Assembly: GCA_004000515.1 (NCBI GenBank)
Contig: CP034537.1
Coordinates: 6,090,001 to 6,154,000 of the forward strand
Length of the DNA: 64,000 nucleotides
Source of the DNA: Pseudomonas poae
GTDB taxonomy: Bacteria > Pseudomonadota > Gammaproteobacteria > Pseudomonadales > Pseudomonadaceae
Direction: 5' to 3'
The position numbers were made by a program, and so were the translations under genes. The notes under the pieces are model-generated. The model did no database searches, was not told the origin of the DNA, and saw only the letters and a program-made list of their open reading frames with translations. Of this stretch, positions 33,897-43,751 are shown in pieces. Position 1 is the first letter of the stretch. The number at the start of each line of letters is the position of its first letter.

Positions 33897-35561
33897 ACGT
33901 CGACACCCTGTTGATCGACCTGCCCACTGCACCCTGGCAACTGCCTGCGTTTACCGACCTGGGCGTTCATCAGTTGGCGCCCGCGCGGCTGCTGGCCTTG
34001 CTTGAGCGCCAGCGCCCCGCTGTGGTGATGATGAGCGCCGAGCAGTTGGAGCGCCTGCTGGATTTTCCCGCACTGGCCTTGAGTGATCTGAGCCACCTGC
34101 AACAGGTGCTGTTCGTCAGCCACCGCCCGGGTGACTGGCAGCTCGCGGAGCGTGCGGCGGCGCAACTCGATTGCCGCGTGCAAGGTTTCACGGAGCAATG
34201 GCTCGACTTGGCCAGCGTCAAGTTGGCGCATCAACGCTGGCGTGAGCGCGCTTTGGGCCATCCTCAAGTCAGTGCCGTTGCTCTGCACGGCCAGACGCTG
34301 TTCGTGGTGCCGCATCCTTGCCCGAGCAGGCCGGTGGACGATCAGCTGGCCGCAACCGAGGCCGCCCTCGACCAAGCCTTTGAACCCGCGCAACTGGTGG
34401 AGGCGGTGCGACTCAATGATCGACTGGGTCACGCCGCGTTGCTCTCCATGCTCAATGGGCTTGAGCAGTGTGGGTTGCTGCCGGCACCGCTCAATGACGT
34501 GGCCCACAGCCTGGCACGGGCGGGTATTGCCCCAGGCCACCGGCCGTTGATTGCGCGCTGGCTGGATGTGCTGCAAGCCCAAGGCCTGTTGCGACGCGTC
34601 GCCGACCGGTTGCAACCCACCCTCGACGCGACTGCCTGGAGCGATATCGCCCTGGAAGGTATCTGGGCGCAGTTGAGCGTGGACTGGGCGCGCAACACCG
34701 GCGGCAACGGCACCCTCGACTACGCGCGGGAGAATGCGCGGCAGTTGCCGTCGTTGATGCGTGGCGAGTGTGCGGCAGTGCACCTGCTGTTTCCCGAAGG
34801 CCGCACCGAACGCGCGGCGGCGCTGTACCGCGAGAGCCTCGCAGCGCAATACCAGCACCGCGCCGTCGCGCACTGGATCGGCGCCTGGGCCGCACGCCAG
34901 CCGGCCGATGTGCCGCTGCGCGTGCTGGAGGTCGGCGCCGGCACCGGGTCCACCACCCAAGCGGTGTTGCCCGCCTTGGCGAATGCCAGCGTGGACTATC
35001 TGTGCACCGACGTGTCGCGCTACTTCAGCGAGCAAACTGCCGAGCGGCTCAAGGACTGGCCATGGGTGCGTCACGGCGTGTTCGATATCGATCGCCCGGC
35101 CCTGGCCCAGGGTTATCCCAGCCAGAGCTGGGACCTGATCGTTGCCGGGGCGTGCTGAATGCCGCCCGCGACACCGAACGCTCCCTTGCCACCCTGCTCG
35201 CTTTGCTCAAGCCGGGTGGCTGGCTGGTGTTCAGCGAACCGACCCAGGAGGAATTCTGGGTGATGGCCTCCCAGGCTTTCATGCTCAACCAGGCCAGCGA
35301 CGAACGCCAGCTCGGCAGCGCCACCTTTCTCGACCTGTCGCAGTGGCAAAGCGCATTGGCGCGGGCCGGATTCCACGGCAACCGCAGCCTGCCCGCCGCC
35401 AAACACCCGCTGGCGCGCCTGGGCCATCGCGTATTCGTGGCCCAGGTTCCGGCCCAACGCCTAAGCCGCGCCGCACTGGCGGCCTATCTGGAAGACCCCG
35501 AACTGCAGCTTGAGCTGCTCGACCATTGCCCGACCTCAGCACCGCCAAGGACTTGCCATGA
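33893..35561 (+). CDS. Methyltransferase 2 with extra N-terminal region (two frameshifts)
   Basis: About 556 residues. The C-terminal 400 form a methyltransferase related to the NRPS2 MT domain (VLEVGAGTGSTT, then [10 protein letters not shown]). The first 150 residues do not belong to that fold and loosely recall a piece of an adenylation domain, as if an A-MT unit had been cut out of a synthetase. Shifts lie near 35151 (one G gives IVAGGVLNAARD) and near 35529 (one C gives CPDLSTAKDLP and a stop overlapping the P450 start). It probably methylates a carrier-bound intermediate in trans. Confidence 0.75.
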
Positions 35562-36734
35562 CCCCGCTGGCCTACCCGTTCAACCGCTTCACCGACCTCA
35601 AGCTGGCGGAGCCCTATCGCCATGCCCAGCAGGCACCGGGGCTGTTGCGCATCCAGATGCCCATCGGCGCCCCTCCTGGCTCGCCACCCGCTATGACGAT
35701 GTGCGCCTGGTGCTCGGTGACCGGCGCTTCAGCCGCAGCGAAGCGTTTCGCCGCGACGATAGCCCGCGTGCCTTCCCACGCATCGCCGGCGGCATCGTGA
35801 TGATGGACCCGCCGCAACTCACGCGAATCCGCTCGCGCGCCGCCCAGGCTTTCACTCGTCGCCGCGTCGAAGCCCTGCGCCCCCACGCCCGCGACTACGC
35901 CCATCAGTTGATCGACCGCATGCTCGCCGCCGGCCCGCCGGCTGATCTGGTCAACGACTACGCCCTGCCGTTGCCCCTGGCGCTGATCTGCGAACTGCTG
36001 GGTGTGCCGGTGCAGGACCGTGACCGTTTCAAGGTGTGGAACGACTCCCTGCTGTCGACCCGCCCTGAAGACGCGGATCAGACTCAGCGTCATCTGGGCG
36101 AGCTGGCCGCTTTCATCAAAGACCTGGTGGCCGAACGTCGACGCGAACCACGCGATGACTTCATGACCGCCCTGACCCAGGCCGACGAAAAGGCGAGTCC
36201 CTCAACGAGGAGCAATTGCTGCTGTTGTGCATTGCGATCCTGGTCGCTGGTTACGAAGGCAGTGCCTCGCAGATCCCCAACTTTATCCAGGTGCTGCTGG
36301 ACAACCCTGCGCAGTGGCAACAGCTCAAGGCCGATCCCGAGCAGATACCGCAGGCAGTCGAAGAGCTGCTGCGCTACATCCCGCTGGCCTCGGCGGCGAT
36401 GTTTGTGCACTACGCGCTGGAAGACATTCAGGTCGGTGAAACCCTGGTGCGCCAGGGCGACGCGGTGTTCGCCTCGATCGGCGCCGCCAACCATGACCCG
36501 GCCCGCTTTGAAAACCCACAGGCGCTGGACCTGCAACGGGATGCCAGCGGCCATTTCGGCTTTGGCCACGGCCTGCATCACTGCATCGGCTCAGCCCTGG
36601 CGCGGGTCGAATTGCAGGAGGCGCTGCACGCCCTGGTGGTGCGCCTGCCCAGCCTGCAGCGCTGTGGTGATGTGCAATGGAAAACCGCCACATTCTTTCG
36701 CGGCGCCCACTGCCTGCCGGTGACTTGGTCATGA
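35558..36734 (+). CDS. Cytochrome P450 (two frameshifts)
   Basis: About 393 residues, the size of a bacterial class I P450. The heme-binding motif is FGFGHGLHHCIG (Cys near residue 341), the ExxR motif is EELLR (about 268), and the I helix reads VAGYEGSASQ, where most P450s have AGxET or AGxDT. AAGGA precedes the ATG at 35558. Shifts near 35672 (C4 to C5) and 36193 (one more G or A) restore IGAPSWLATRYDD and EKGESLNEEQ. Pyochelin and yersiniabactin operons lack a P450, so it should add an oxidation not found in those products, such as hydroxylation or ring oxidation. Electron-transfer partners are not encoded nearby. Confidence 0.82.
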
Positions 36735-37875
36735 GCCGCCCGACTGCACGCAAACGCGTGATCGTCGCCGGCACTGCATTTGGCCGTATCTACCTGCAAG
36801 CGGTGGCACGCGCCCAGGCCGACTATGAACTGGTGGGCATCCTGTCACGCGGCAATGCCTACTCGCGCGCCTGCGCCGCGCACTATGGCGTGCCGTTGTA
36901 CGAGGCTGTCGAGCAAGTACCGGATGACGTCGACATCGCCTGCGTGGTGGTGCGCTCCGGCGCCACCGGCGGCGCCGGCAGCGAGCTGGCCCAGCACCTG
37001 CTGCGACGCGGCATCCACGTGCTGCAGGAACACCCGGTGCACCACCGCGAAATCGCGGCGTGCATGCAGGCCGCGCGTCAAGGCCAGGCAGCCTACGCGG
37101 TGAACACGCTGTACCCGAACATCCTCGCGATCCGGCGTTTTCTCGCCGTGGCCGAGTACCTTCGCGAACAGCAGGGGCTGGCGTACATCGACGCGGCCTG
37201 CAACAGCCAGGTGGCGTACCCGCTGCTGGACATTCTCGGGCGCCTGGCCGGTGGCCTGCGACCCTGGTGTTCGCGGCGCCCGCCACCGGGGTCGGGACGC
37301 AGCCTTTCACGCGGCTCAACGCGAGCTTCAACGGGGTGCCAATCAGCCTGCGCATCCAGAACCAGGTGCACCCCCAGGATCCGGACAACCATTCCTTCCT
37401 GTTGCATCGCCTCGAAGTGGGCTGCGAAGCCGGCGTGCTGAGCCTGGGCGACACCCATGGCCCGGTGCTGTGGAACCCGCGCCTGCATGCCCCACGGGAT
37501 AACACCGACCGCCTGATCATGGCCGGCGCCGGCAGCGAACGCCTTGCCGGGCCGACGATGGTGGTGCTCGACCCGCAGCTCCCCGCGAGCTACCACCAGG
37601 TGTTCAACCAGCTCTGGCCCGACGCGGTCAGCCTTGCGCTGGGTGAACTGTGCCGCGATATCGACGACCCCGCACGCCGCCTGCGCAGCGGTGTGTGGGC
37701 GACCGAGGTGTCCATGGCCTGGCGCGAAATGAACGGCCTGATCGGCATGCCTGAACTGATCGAGCCACCGGTGCCGCGTGCGCTGCCACTGGCCGAACTC
37801 CACGCGCGTGCCGACGCCGTGCAAACCCCTTGCGGTGACGACACCGCCCAACTGCTGGGAGCCCTGCCGTTTTGA
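36731..37875 (+). CDS. pchG: Thiazolinyl imide reductase, PchG/Irp3/YbtU family (one frameshift)
   Basis: About 381 residues. The Rossmann start VIVAGTAFGRIYLQAV and the segment HVLQEHPVHHREI are typical of the NADPH-dependent reductases that turn a carrier-bound thiazoline into a thiazolidine in pyochelin and yersiniabactin synthesis. The frame breaks near 37260; one G restores GGLRTLVFAAPATGVGTQPF. The start overlaps the P450 stop. With three cyclization modules, which ring is reduced cannot be inferred from sequence. PchF-type N-methylation would require the ring of module 3 to be reduced first. Confidence 0.85.
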
Positions 37876-38591
37876 ACACTGCTCAACCCTCTTCCGCTTG
37901 CAGCCATGTGCTGCTGTGGGTGCGTGACTTGCACCAGGCCGTGGCGAATTTTCGCGCCGCCGGCTTCGAGGTCACTTACGCCACCGCCGAAGCCAGCGCG
38001 CAACACGCGCACATCTGGTTCAGCCAGGGGCCGATCATCGAACTGCTGACCACGCCGCGCCATGCCTGGCTGTTCAAGTGGCCCATCGACTGCCTGGCTG
38101 GCCGGGGGGCCGGACGGCGCATGTTGCGTTGGGCCGCCCAGGGTGAAGGCTTCTGCGACCTGGCCCTGCTGTGCGAAGACCCGGCCTTGGCGCCACGCCT
38201 CAAGGGCCTGGCGGCTTGCGGCGTCAGCATGGGACGTACTGTGAATTGGCGGCGCACCTGCGCCGATGGCAGCCAGACGCGCTTTCGTTTCGTGTACCCG
38301 CGCCATGATCGCTTGCCCTTCCTGGTCACGCCCTACTCACCGTCCCAGCACCCGGCGCACAGGGTCCACTCGAATGGCGCTACCGGGTTGGCCGCGATTC
38401 ATTTGGGCGTACACCCCGACGACAGAACCGCCCTCGACCTGCTGGCCGGCGATGACCCGCTGTTGCGCCTGCAACCGGCCACGCACACCGGCGTACAGGC
38501 GGTGCAAATCACCGGCCTTGCGCACCCGCTGAATCTGCACGGCGCCCAGTTGCTGGGTTGCCCGACTGCCCAAGGAGATTGCCATGCTTGA
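37872..38591 (+). CDS. Glyoxalase/VOC-superfamily protein
   Basis: An intact 239-residue protein whose start SHVLLWVRDLHQAVANFRAAGFEV is typical of glyoxalase/bleomycin-resistance (VOC) folds. A second half-repeat begins near LAAIHLGVHPDD. The TTG at 37872 overlaps the previous stop and is the likely start. Its end overlaps the salicyl-AMP ligase gene, so it is a true operon member. Pyochelin and yersiniabactin operons do not have it, to my knowledge. It could be an enzyme (isomerase or dioxygenase-like) or a binding/protection protein for the siderophore. Confidence 0.68.
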   Translation: MNTAQPSSACSHVLLWVRDLHQAVANFRAAGFEVTYATAEASAQHAHIWFSQGPIIELLTTPRHAWLFKWPIDCLAGRGAGRRMLRWAAQGEGFCDLALLCEDPALAPRLKGLAACGVSMGRTVNWRRTCADGSQTRFRFVYPRHDRLPFLVTPYSPSQHPAHRVHSNGATGLAAIHLGVHPDDRTALDLLAGDDPLLRLQPATHTGVQAVQITGLAHPLNLHGAQLLGCPTAQGDCHA

Positions 38592-40180
38592 TGGATGCAC
38601 TGACTGGCCCGACGACTTTATCCGCCGCTACCGCGAGCAAGGCTACTGGCGCGGCGCGCCCTTGGGCGAACTGCTGCGCGAGCAGGCCCGGCGCACGCCA
38701 AACAAGGAGGCGCTGGTAGACGGCTCGCGGCGCTGGAGCTACGCCGAGCTCGACCAGCAGGCCGACCGCCTGGCCGCCGGCCTGGCCGAGCGCGGGCTGG
38801 TGGCGGGCCAGCGGGTGCTGGTGCAGTTGCCGAATATCGCCGAGTTTTTCAGCCTGACCTTCGCGCTGCTGCGCCTGGGCGTGATCCCGGTGTTTGCACT
38901 GCCGGCCCACCGCGAACATGAACTGGCGCACCTGGCACACCTCAGCCAGGCAGTGGCCTATGTGATTGTCGATCAGCACCTGGGCTTCGACTATCGCCCG
39001 TTGGCGCGCACGCTGCGCGAGCAAGTGCCGAGCCTGCAACAGGTGTGGGTGGTCGGTGCCGCCGAGGAATTCGTGCCGCTGGCGCAGTGCGTGGCCAGCC
39101 CGCGTGAATGGCCTGCGCCGGATTCGCGGGAGGTGGCGGTGCTGCTGTTGTCCGGCGGCACCACTGGCCTGCCCAAACTGATCCCGCGCACCCATGACGA
39201 CTACGCGTGCAATGCCCGCCTGGCCGCCCAGGCGTGTGGGTTCGATACCGATACCCGATACCTCGCCGCACTGCCGGTGGCGCACAACTTCCCCCTCGCC
39301 TCTCCCGGTGCTTTGGGCGTGTTCAGTGTCGGCGCCACCCTGGTGCTGGCCCCGGAACCGAGCCCGGACACCGCCTTTGAGCTGATCGAACGCGAACGCA
39401 TCACCCACACCGCCCTGATCCCACCGCTGGTGTTGCTGTGGCTGGAAGTCGCGCAATGGTCCGATAACGACCTGGGCAGCCTGCAATGGCTGCAGGTCGG
39501 CGGCGCCCGGCTCAAGGCCGAGATCGCCGCACGCATCCGCCCGGTCTTGGGCTGCGGCCTGCAACAGGTGTACGGCATGGCCGAGGGTTTGCTGTGCTTC
39601 ACGCCACTGGATGATCCGCAGGCGCGGGTGTTCGACACCCAGGGGCTGCCGCTGACCGCCGACGACGAGATCCGCATCGTCGACGCCGACGACCAACCGG
39701 TCGCCCCTGGTGCCGTCGGTGAATTGCTGGTGCGCGGCCCCTACACCATTCGCGGCTATTACAACGCCGCCGAGCAGAACCAGCGCGCGTTTACCGCCGA
39801 CGGTTTTACCGCAGCGGCGACCTGGTGCGGCGCCTGCCTGAAGGGCATTTGATTGTCGAGGGTCGCAGCAAGGATGTGATCAATCGCGGGGCGAGAAAAT
39901 CCCCGTGGAAGAGATCGAGAACCTGCTGCTCGGCCATCCGTTGATTCGCGATGTGGCGCTGGTTGCGCTGGCCGACGAGTTGCTCGGGGAGCGCAGTTGC
40001 GCCTGTGTGCTAGCCCACGGCGAGCGGGTTGACCTGGCCTCGATCAACGCCTGGCTGCGCGAACGTGGGCTGGCCGCCTACAAGTTGCCAGATCGCTTGC
40101 AGGTGCTGCGCGAATTCCCATTGACGCGCCTGGGCAAGGTCAACCGCAAGGCCTTGGCGGAACAGGTGTTGGCGCTATGA
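38584..40180 (+). CDS. pchD: Salicyl-AMP ligase, PchD/YbtE family (two frameshifts)
   Basis: About 533 residues. This stand-alone adenylating enzyme activates salicylate and loads the aryl carrier domain of NRPS1. Core motifs are [16 protein letters not shown], the aryl-acid pocket segment [21 protein letters not shown] and, after correction, YRSGDL and [11 protein letters not shown]. The start ILRDWPDDF-like region reads [16 protein letters not shown]. Shifts near 39808 (T3 to T4) and 39894 (G4 to G5) restore the end. It heads the block pchD-C-B-A in the same order as the pyochelin operon. Confidence 0.88.
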
Positions 40181-40935
40181 GCGGCGCGGCATCACCGTGG
40201 CTGCGTGTGCTGCGAGAAAGCCAACAGGCGCGGGCACGCCTGGTGTGCCTGGCCATGCCGGGGGCAGCGCGAGTTTTTTTCCGTCCGTGGCTGGCGCACC
40301 TGCCGGGGGATATCGACCTGCTGGCCGTGCAATCTCCGGGACGTGAAGAGCGTTTCAACGAAACGCATATCCCCTGCCTGGAAAGGCTCGCCGAACACAT
40401 TGCCGCAGCACTGCAAACGTTGCCCGCCCGGCCTTTGCTGCTGTTCGGCCATAGCATGGGCGCCGCCCTCGCCTACGCCGTGGGAGTGCGCCTGCAAGCG
40501 ACGGGCTCTGGCGCCGCCCATGTGTTCGTCTCGGGTCACGCGCCTCCACACCGGCAACCAGACAGTGACCTACACCGCCAGGACGACGCCGTACTGATCG
40601 CCGATATCCTGCGCCAGGACGCCGACGCCGCCGGCCTGTGGGCCAATCCCCAACTGCGTGCGTTGTTCCTGCCAACCCTGCGCAGCGACTACCAGGCCAT
40701 CGAAACCTGGCGCCCACAGCAGCTTACCCGCTTGTCGGCGCCACTCGACGTGCTGCTGGCCCGCGATGACGCCGAAGTCAGCCTTGAGCAGGCCCGTGCC
40801 TGGGCTGACCTCAGCGACCACACCCCGGATATCCGCCTGTTCGACGGCGACCACTTTTACCTCAAGCATCAGCCGCGACCGGTGATCCATCACCTGTTGC
40901 AACGCACTGCCTACCTACAGGGAGACTCGGTATGA
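40177..40935 (+). CDS. pchC: Type II thioesterase, PchC/YbtT family
   Basis: This intact 252-residue alpha/beta hydrolase has the nucleophile elbow FGHSMGAALAY (Ser near residue 93), AVQSPGREERF near the start and a late GDHFYLKHQ histidine. Type II thioesterases of this kind remove wrong acyl groups from carrier domains and keep the assembly line running. It overlaps pchD by four bases and pchB by four bases, so translation is coupled throughout the block. Confidence 0.9.
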   Translation: MSGAASPWLRVLRESQQARARLVCLAMPGAARVFFRPWLAHLPGDIDLLAVQSPGREERFNETHIPCLERLAEHIAAALQTLPARPLLLFGHSMGAALAYAVGVRLQATGSGAAHVFVSGHAPPHRQPDSDLHRQDDAVLIADILRQDADAAGLWANPQLRALFLPTLRSDYQAIETWRPQQLTRLSAPLDVLLARDDAEVSLEQARAWADLSDHTPDIRLFDGDHFYLKHQPRPVIHHLLQRTAYLQGDSV

Positions 40936-41239
40936 AAACCCCGGAACACTGCACTGGGCTTTCGGACATTCGTGAAGCCATCGACAGCCTCGACCAGCAG
41001 ATCATCGAGGCCCTCGGCCTGCGCATGCAATACGTCAAGGCCGCCTCCGCGTTCAAGCCCGACCAGGCCAGCATCGGCGCCCCGGAGCGCGTCGCGGCGA
41101 TGCTGCCGCAGCGCCGGCAATGGGCGCAGGAGGCTGGATTGGACGGTGAGTTTATCGAGGGGTTGTTCAACCAGATCATCCACTGGTACATCGCCGAGCA
41201 GACCGCCTTCTGGTTGCAGAAAAGAGCAAGGTGGTATGA
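40932..41239 (+). CDS. pchB: Isochorismate pyruvate lyase PchB (one frameshift at its end)
   Basis: About 102 residues with the chorismate mutase-type fold: LSDIREAIDSLDQQIIEALGLRMQYVKAA-type start and FNQIIHWYIAEQT near the end. It splits isochorismate to salicylate and pyruvate. One A added to the AAAA run at about 41220 places the stop at 41237-41239, overlapping the ATG of the next gene as elsewhere in this operon. As written, the frame would run on into the next gene out of register. Confidence 0.88.
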
Positions 41240-42600
41240 ACGTAGACGTGTTGCTCAAGGTATTCCAGACCGCACACCAGCGTGCGGTGGCGTATCAACG
41301 TCATCGCCGTTTCTTCACACCCCGCGCCGACGCTGGAGGCCCTGGCCCTTACGAAGCCCACCGGCAGGGTTTCTTCTGGCGCGCGCATTCGCCAGACCTG
41401 ACACTGTTCGGCCTGGGCTGCGCCTGGCAGATCGAGGCCAGCGGCCCCCAGCGCATGCTCGACGTCGACCGGCAATGGTTCGCCCTGTGCGCCGACGCGG
41501 TGATCGACGGGCCCAAGGCACCCTTGCTGCTGGGCGGCATGCGCTTCGATGAACAGCGGCCGTGCGCACCGCATTGGGCCGCCTTCGCTGACGCCAGTTT
41601 TCATCTGGCCCATTGGCTGCTCAGCGAAGACACCGACGGCTGCTGGCTAAGCTGCCAGCAAGTGGTCCAACCCGACAGCGACCCGCAGGCATTGGCCCGC
41701 GACAGCATCGCGGCCTATGCGCAATTGCTCAACCCTCCCGCCGCGACGGCCACTGCGCCCGATGTTATCGAACGCAACGCGCTGCCTTCCCCACAATGGC
41801 AGGGTAAGGTCGATATGGCGTTGCAGGCCATTTCACGCGGTGACTTGAACAAAGTGGTGTTGGCGCGGCATATCGAGCACCAGTTGGACGCGCCCCTCGA
41901 CAGTGGTGCAGTGATGCAGCGCCTGCACGCACGCGGCAATGCATCCCACCTGTTCGCGCTGCACCGTGGCGAGCATTGCTTCATGGGCGCCACCCCGAAC
42001 GACTGCTCAGCTGTCAGGCGGGTCGCCTGACCACCCATGCCCTGGCAGGCAGCGCACGACGAGGCATTACGGCCGACGAGGATCACGTCATCGGTGAACG
42101 GCTACTGGCCGATCCCAAGGAGCAACATGAACACCGACTGGTGGTGCAGACCATTACCCAAGCCCTGGACGGAAAAGTCAGCAACCTCCAGGCCGCGTCA
42201 TCCCCACCTGCTGAAGCTGGCCAACGTGCAGCACCTGAGCACGCCGATCATGGCGCAACTCAACCCTGACAAGCGGTTGCTGGACGGCATCCACGCACTG
42301 CATCCAACGCCAGCGGTGGGTGGATTGCCAAGTGCGACCGCCATGGATTTCATCCGTCGCCACGAAGGCTTCGACCGAGGCTGGTATGCGGCGCCGGTGG
42401 GTTGGTTGGACTCACAGGGCAATGGGGATTTCCTGGTCGCTCTGCGCTCGGCGCTGATGACCCCACGACACTGTCATTTGTTCGCAGGGTGCGGGATTGT
42501 TCATGGCTCTTGGCCTGCCGATGAGTATGAGGAAACTCAAATCAAGCTTGCCAGCATGGAACATGCATTACTGCTCTCCCCACGCCGATCAAAAACGTAG
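41236..42600 (+). CDS. pchA: Isochorismate synthase PchA/Irp9-like (two frameshifts)
   Basis: About 455 residues. The chorismate-binding domain shows ISRGDLNKVVLAR, FMGATPERLLS, then the catalytic region GWYAAPVGWLDSQGNGDF with VALRSAL. It converts chorismate to isochorismate for PchB. Shifts near 41999 (one C gives ATPERLLSCQAG) and near 42194 (one G too many; removing it gives LQPRHPHLLKLANVQHL) rebuild the protein. It is the last gene of the siderophore operon. The next ICE gene starts 185 bases later after an AT-rich spacer. Confidence 0.87.
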
Positions 42601-42785
42601 GAAAGAAGTTTAGCTACAACTGAACGATGCCCCATTCGATAACTACGCAAATCTTTTGGAGCACCTGTCTAACTTGAGTGAATTTTCTCCTACGCCCTAA
42701 AAGCGACTGAACATACTTCAGATTTTTTACTGAATAAGTAATCTGCTCACTTGATGCTGTCTCCAGACTCACACGGGACAGCATC
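42601..42785. other. Right junction of the siderophore island
   Basis: This AT-rich spacer lies between the end of pchA and the RAQPRD gene. No transposase, repeat shared with the left junction or clear terminator is visible. It must hold whatever promoter now drives the second half of the transfer operon, or that operon is read from pchA. Confidence 0.45.
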
Positions 42786-43120
42786 ATGCCAATTAAAATA
42801 TCCGCAGTTTGTTGCTACTTCCAATAGCATTGGCCTACAGCAGCAGCTATGCCGCATCTGCCCATGAGCAGGATCAGCTCAGTCTAGTCCAGCGGCAACT
42901 CGACATTATCGAACGCGTTGCAATGCAAGCTGAGGCAGCCAGCACTACTGAACCCGACGATCGCTATCGCTTCGACTATCCCCGCCTGTCTCAGGACATC
43001 CAAAGCATCCGTCACGGTGTGCAGAACTATCTGTCCCCTTCTCGCGCCCAACCCCGCGATCCCGCTGAGCTGGTCGGTGATTACCGTCTCGACACACTGC
43101 ATGCGGAGCTCTCGCCATGA
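42786..43120 (+). CDS. RAQPRD family ICE protein (TIGR01690) (one frameshift)
   Basis: About 111 residues. One T added to the TTT run near 42812 joins the ATG at 42786 to a signal peptide (SAVLLLLPIALAYSSSYAASA) and the mature part, which ends with the family signature SRAQPRDPAELVGDYR. It is a small periplasmic protein found just after the TIGR03747 gene in ordinary ICEs of this class; here the siderophore island separates the two. It overlaps the next gene by four bases. Confidence 0.88.
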
Positions 43121-43356
43121 CCATGACTAGCACCCAGACCGCTGCCTTCCAAAACGCCTCCGGCTTCTCACCGCAAAGCAGTTCGACGCTCTGGCTGTCC
43201 CTGGTTCTCGTCCTGGCATTGCTCTGGTGCGCTTGGGTGACGTGGACGGCTTACCGGGGTTGGGCCACCGGCAGTGTGCGCTTCGGCGCGCTTGGCGGAA
43301 GTACCGCACGCGTGCTGCTCACCTTGTTGGTCCTGATGTTCTTCACCCTGTCCTAA
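43117..43356 (+). CDS. ICE membrane protein, TIGR03758 family (DUF3262)
   Basis: An intact 79-residue protein with two transmembrane helices (residues about 25-45 and 62-78) linked by AYRGWATGSVRFG. The size, topology and place after RAQPRD fit TIGR03758, a TrbC/VirB2-region membrane protein of the mating apparatus. Its ATG overlaps the previous stop. Confidence 0.85.
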   Translation: MTMTSTQTAAFQNASGFSPQSSSTLWLSLVLVLALLWCAWVTWTAYRGWATGSVRFGALGGSTARVLLTLLVLMFFTLS

Positions 43357-43373
43357 CCCAGGAGATCGCCACC

Positions 43374-43744
43374 ATGCTCAAGTGCTTTGCCTTCCTGAAA
43401 AACAACCTGCGTGATCGTGCGAGCCAGCGCTTGATCGGTCTGCTGCTGGTACTCGGCCCAAGCCTGGCTTTTGCCGAACTCCCGACCATGGAAGCGCCTT
43501 CGCGCGGAGAGGGATCCGGGTTGATCGAGACGATCAAAACTACGCCTATGACGGCGGCATCTTGCTCGGTCTGCTGATCGCCCTGCTCGCGTTTCTCGGT
43601 GTGGCCTGGCATTCCCTGACCGTTTATGCCGACGTGCAGAACCAACGCAAGACTTGGAAGGATTTGGGTGCGGTGGTCGGCATCGGTGCCCTCCTGGTGG
43701 TGATCATTATCTGGTTCCTGACCAAGGCTGCCGCGATTTTGTGA
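43374..43744 (+). CDS. ICE membrane protein, TIGR03745 family (DUF2976), pilin-like (one frameshift)
   Basis: About 123 residues. A long signal segment ending AFA-ELPTMEAP is followed by two transmembrane helices. The frame breaks near 43541; one A added to AAAA gives IKNYAYDGGILLGLLIALLAFLG. The layout (signal peptide, short polar loop, two helices) is that of VirB2/TraA-like pilin subunits, and this family is thought to fill that role in PFGI-1-class systems. Confidence 0.82.
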
Positions 43745-43751
43745 GGATGGG

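Noticed and set aside
33428-35074. Long minus-strand open frame (about 550 codons) under the methyltransferases
   Set aside because: No domain and antisense-type composition; the plus strand has SAM-binding motifs and overlapping starts.
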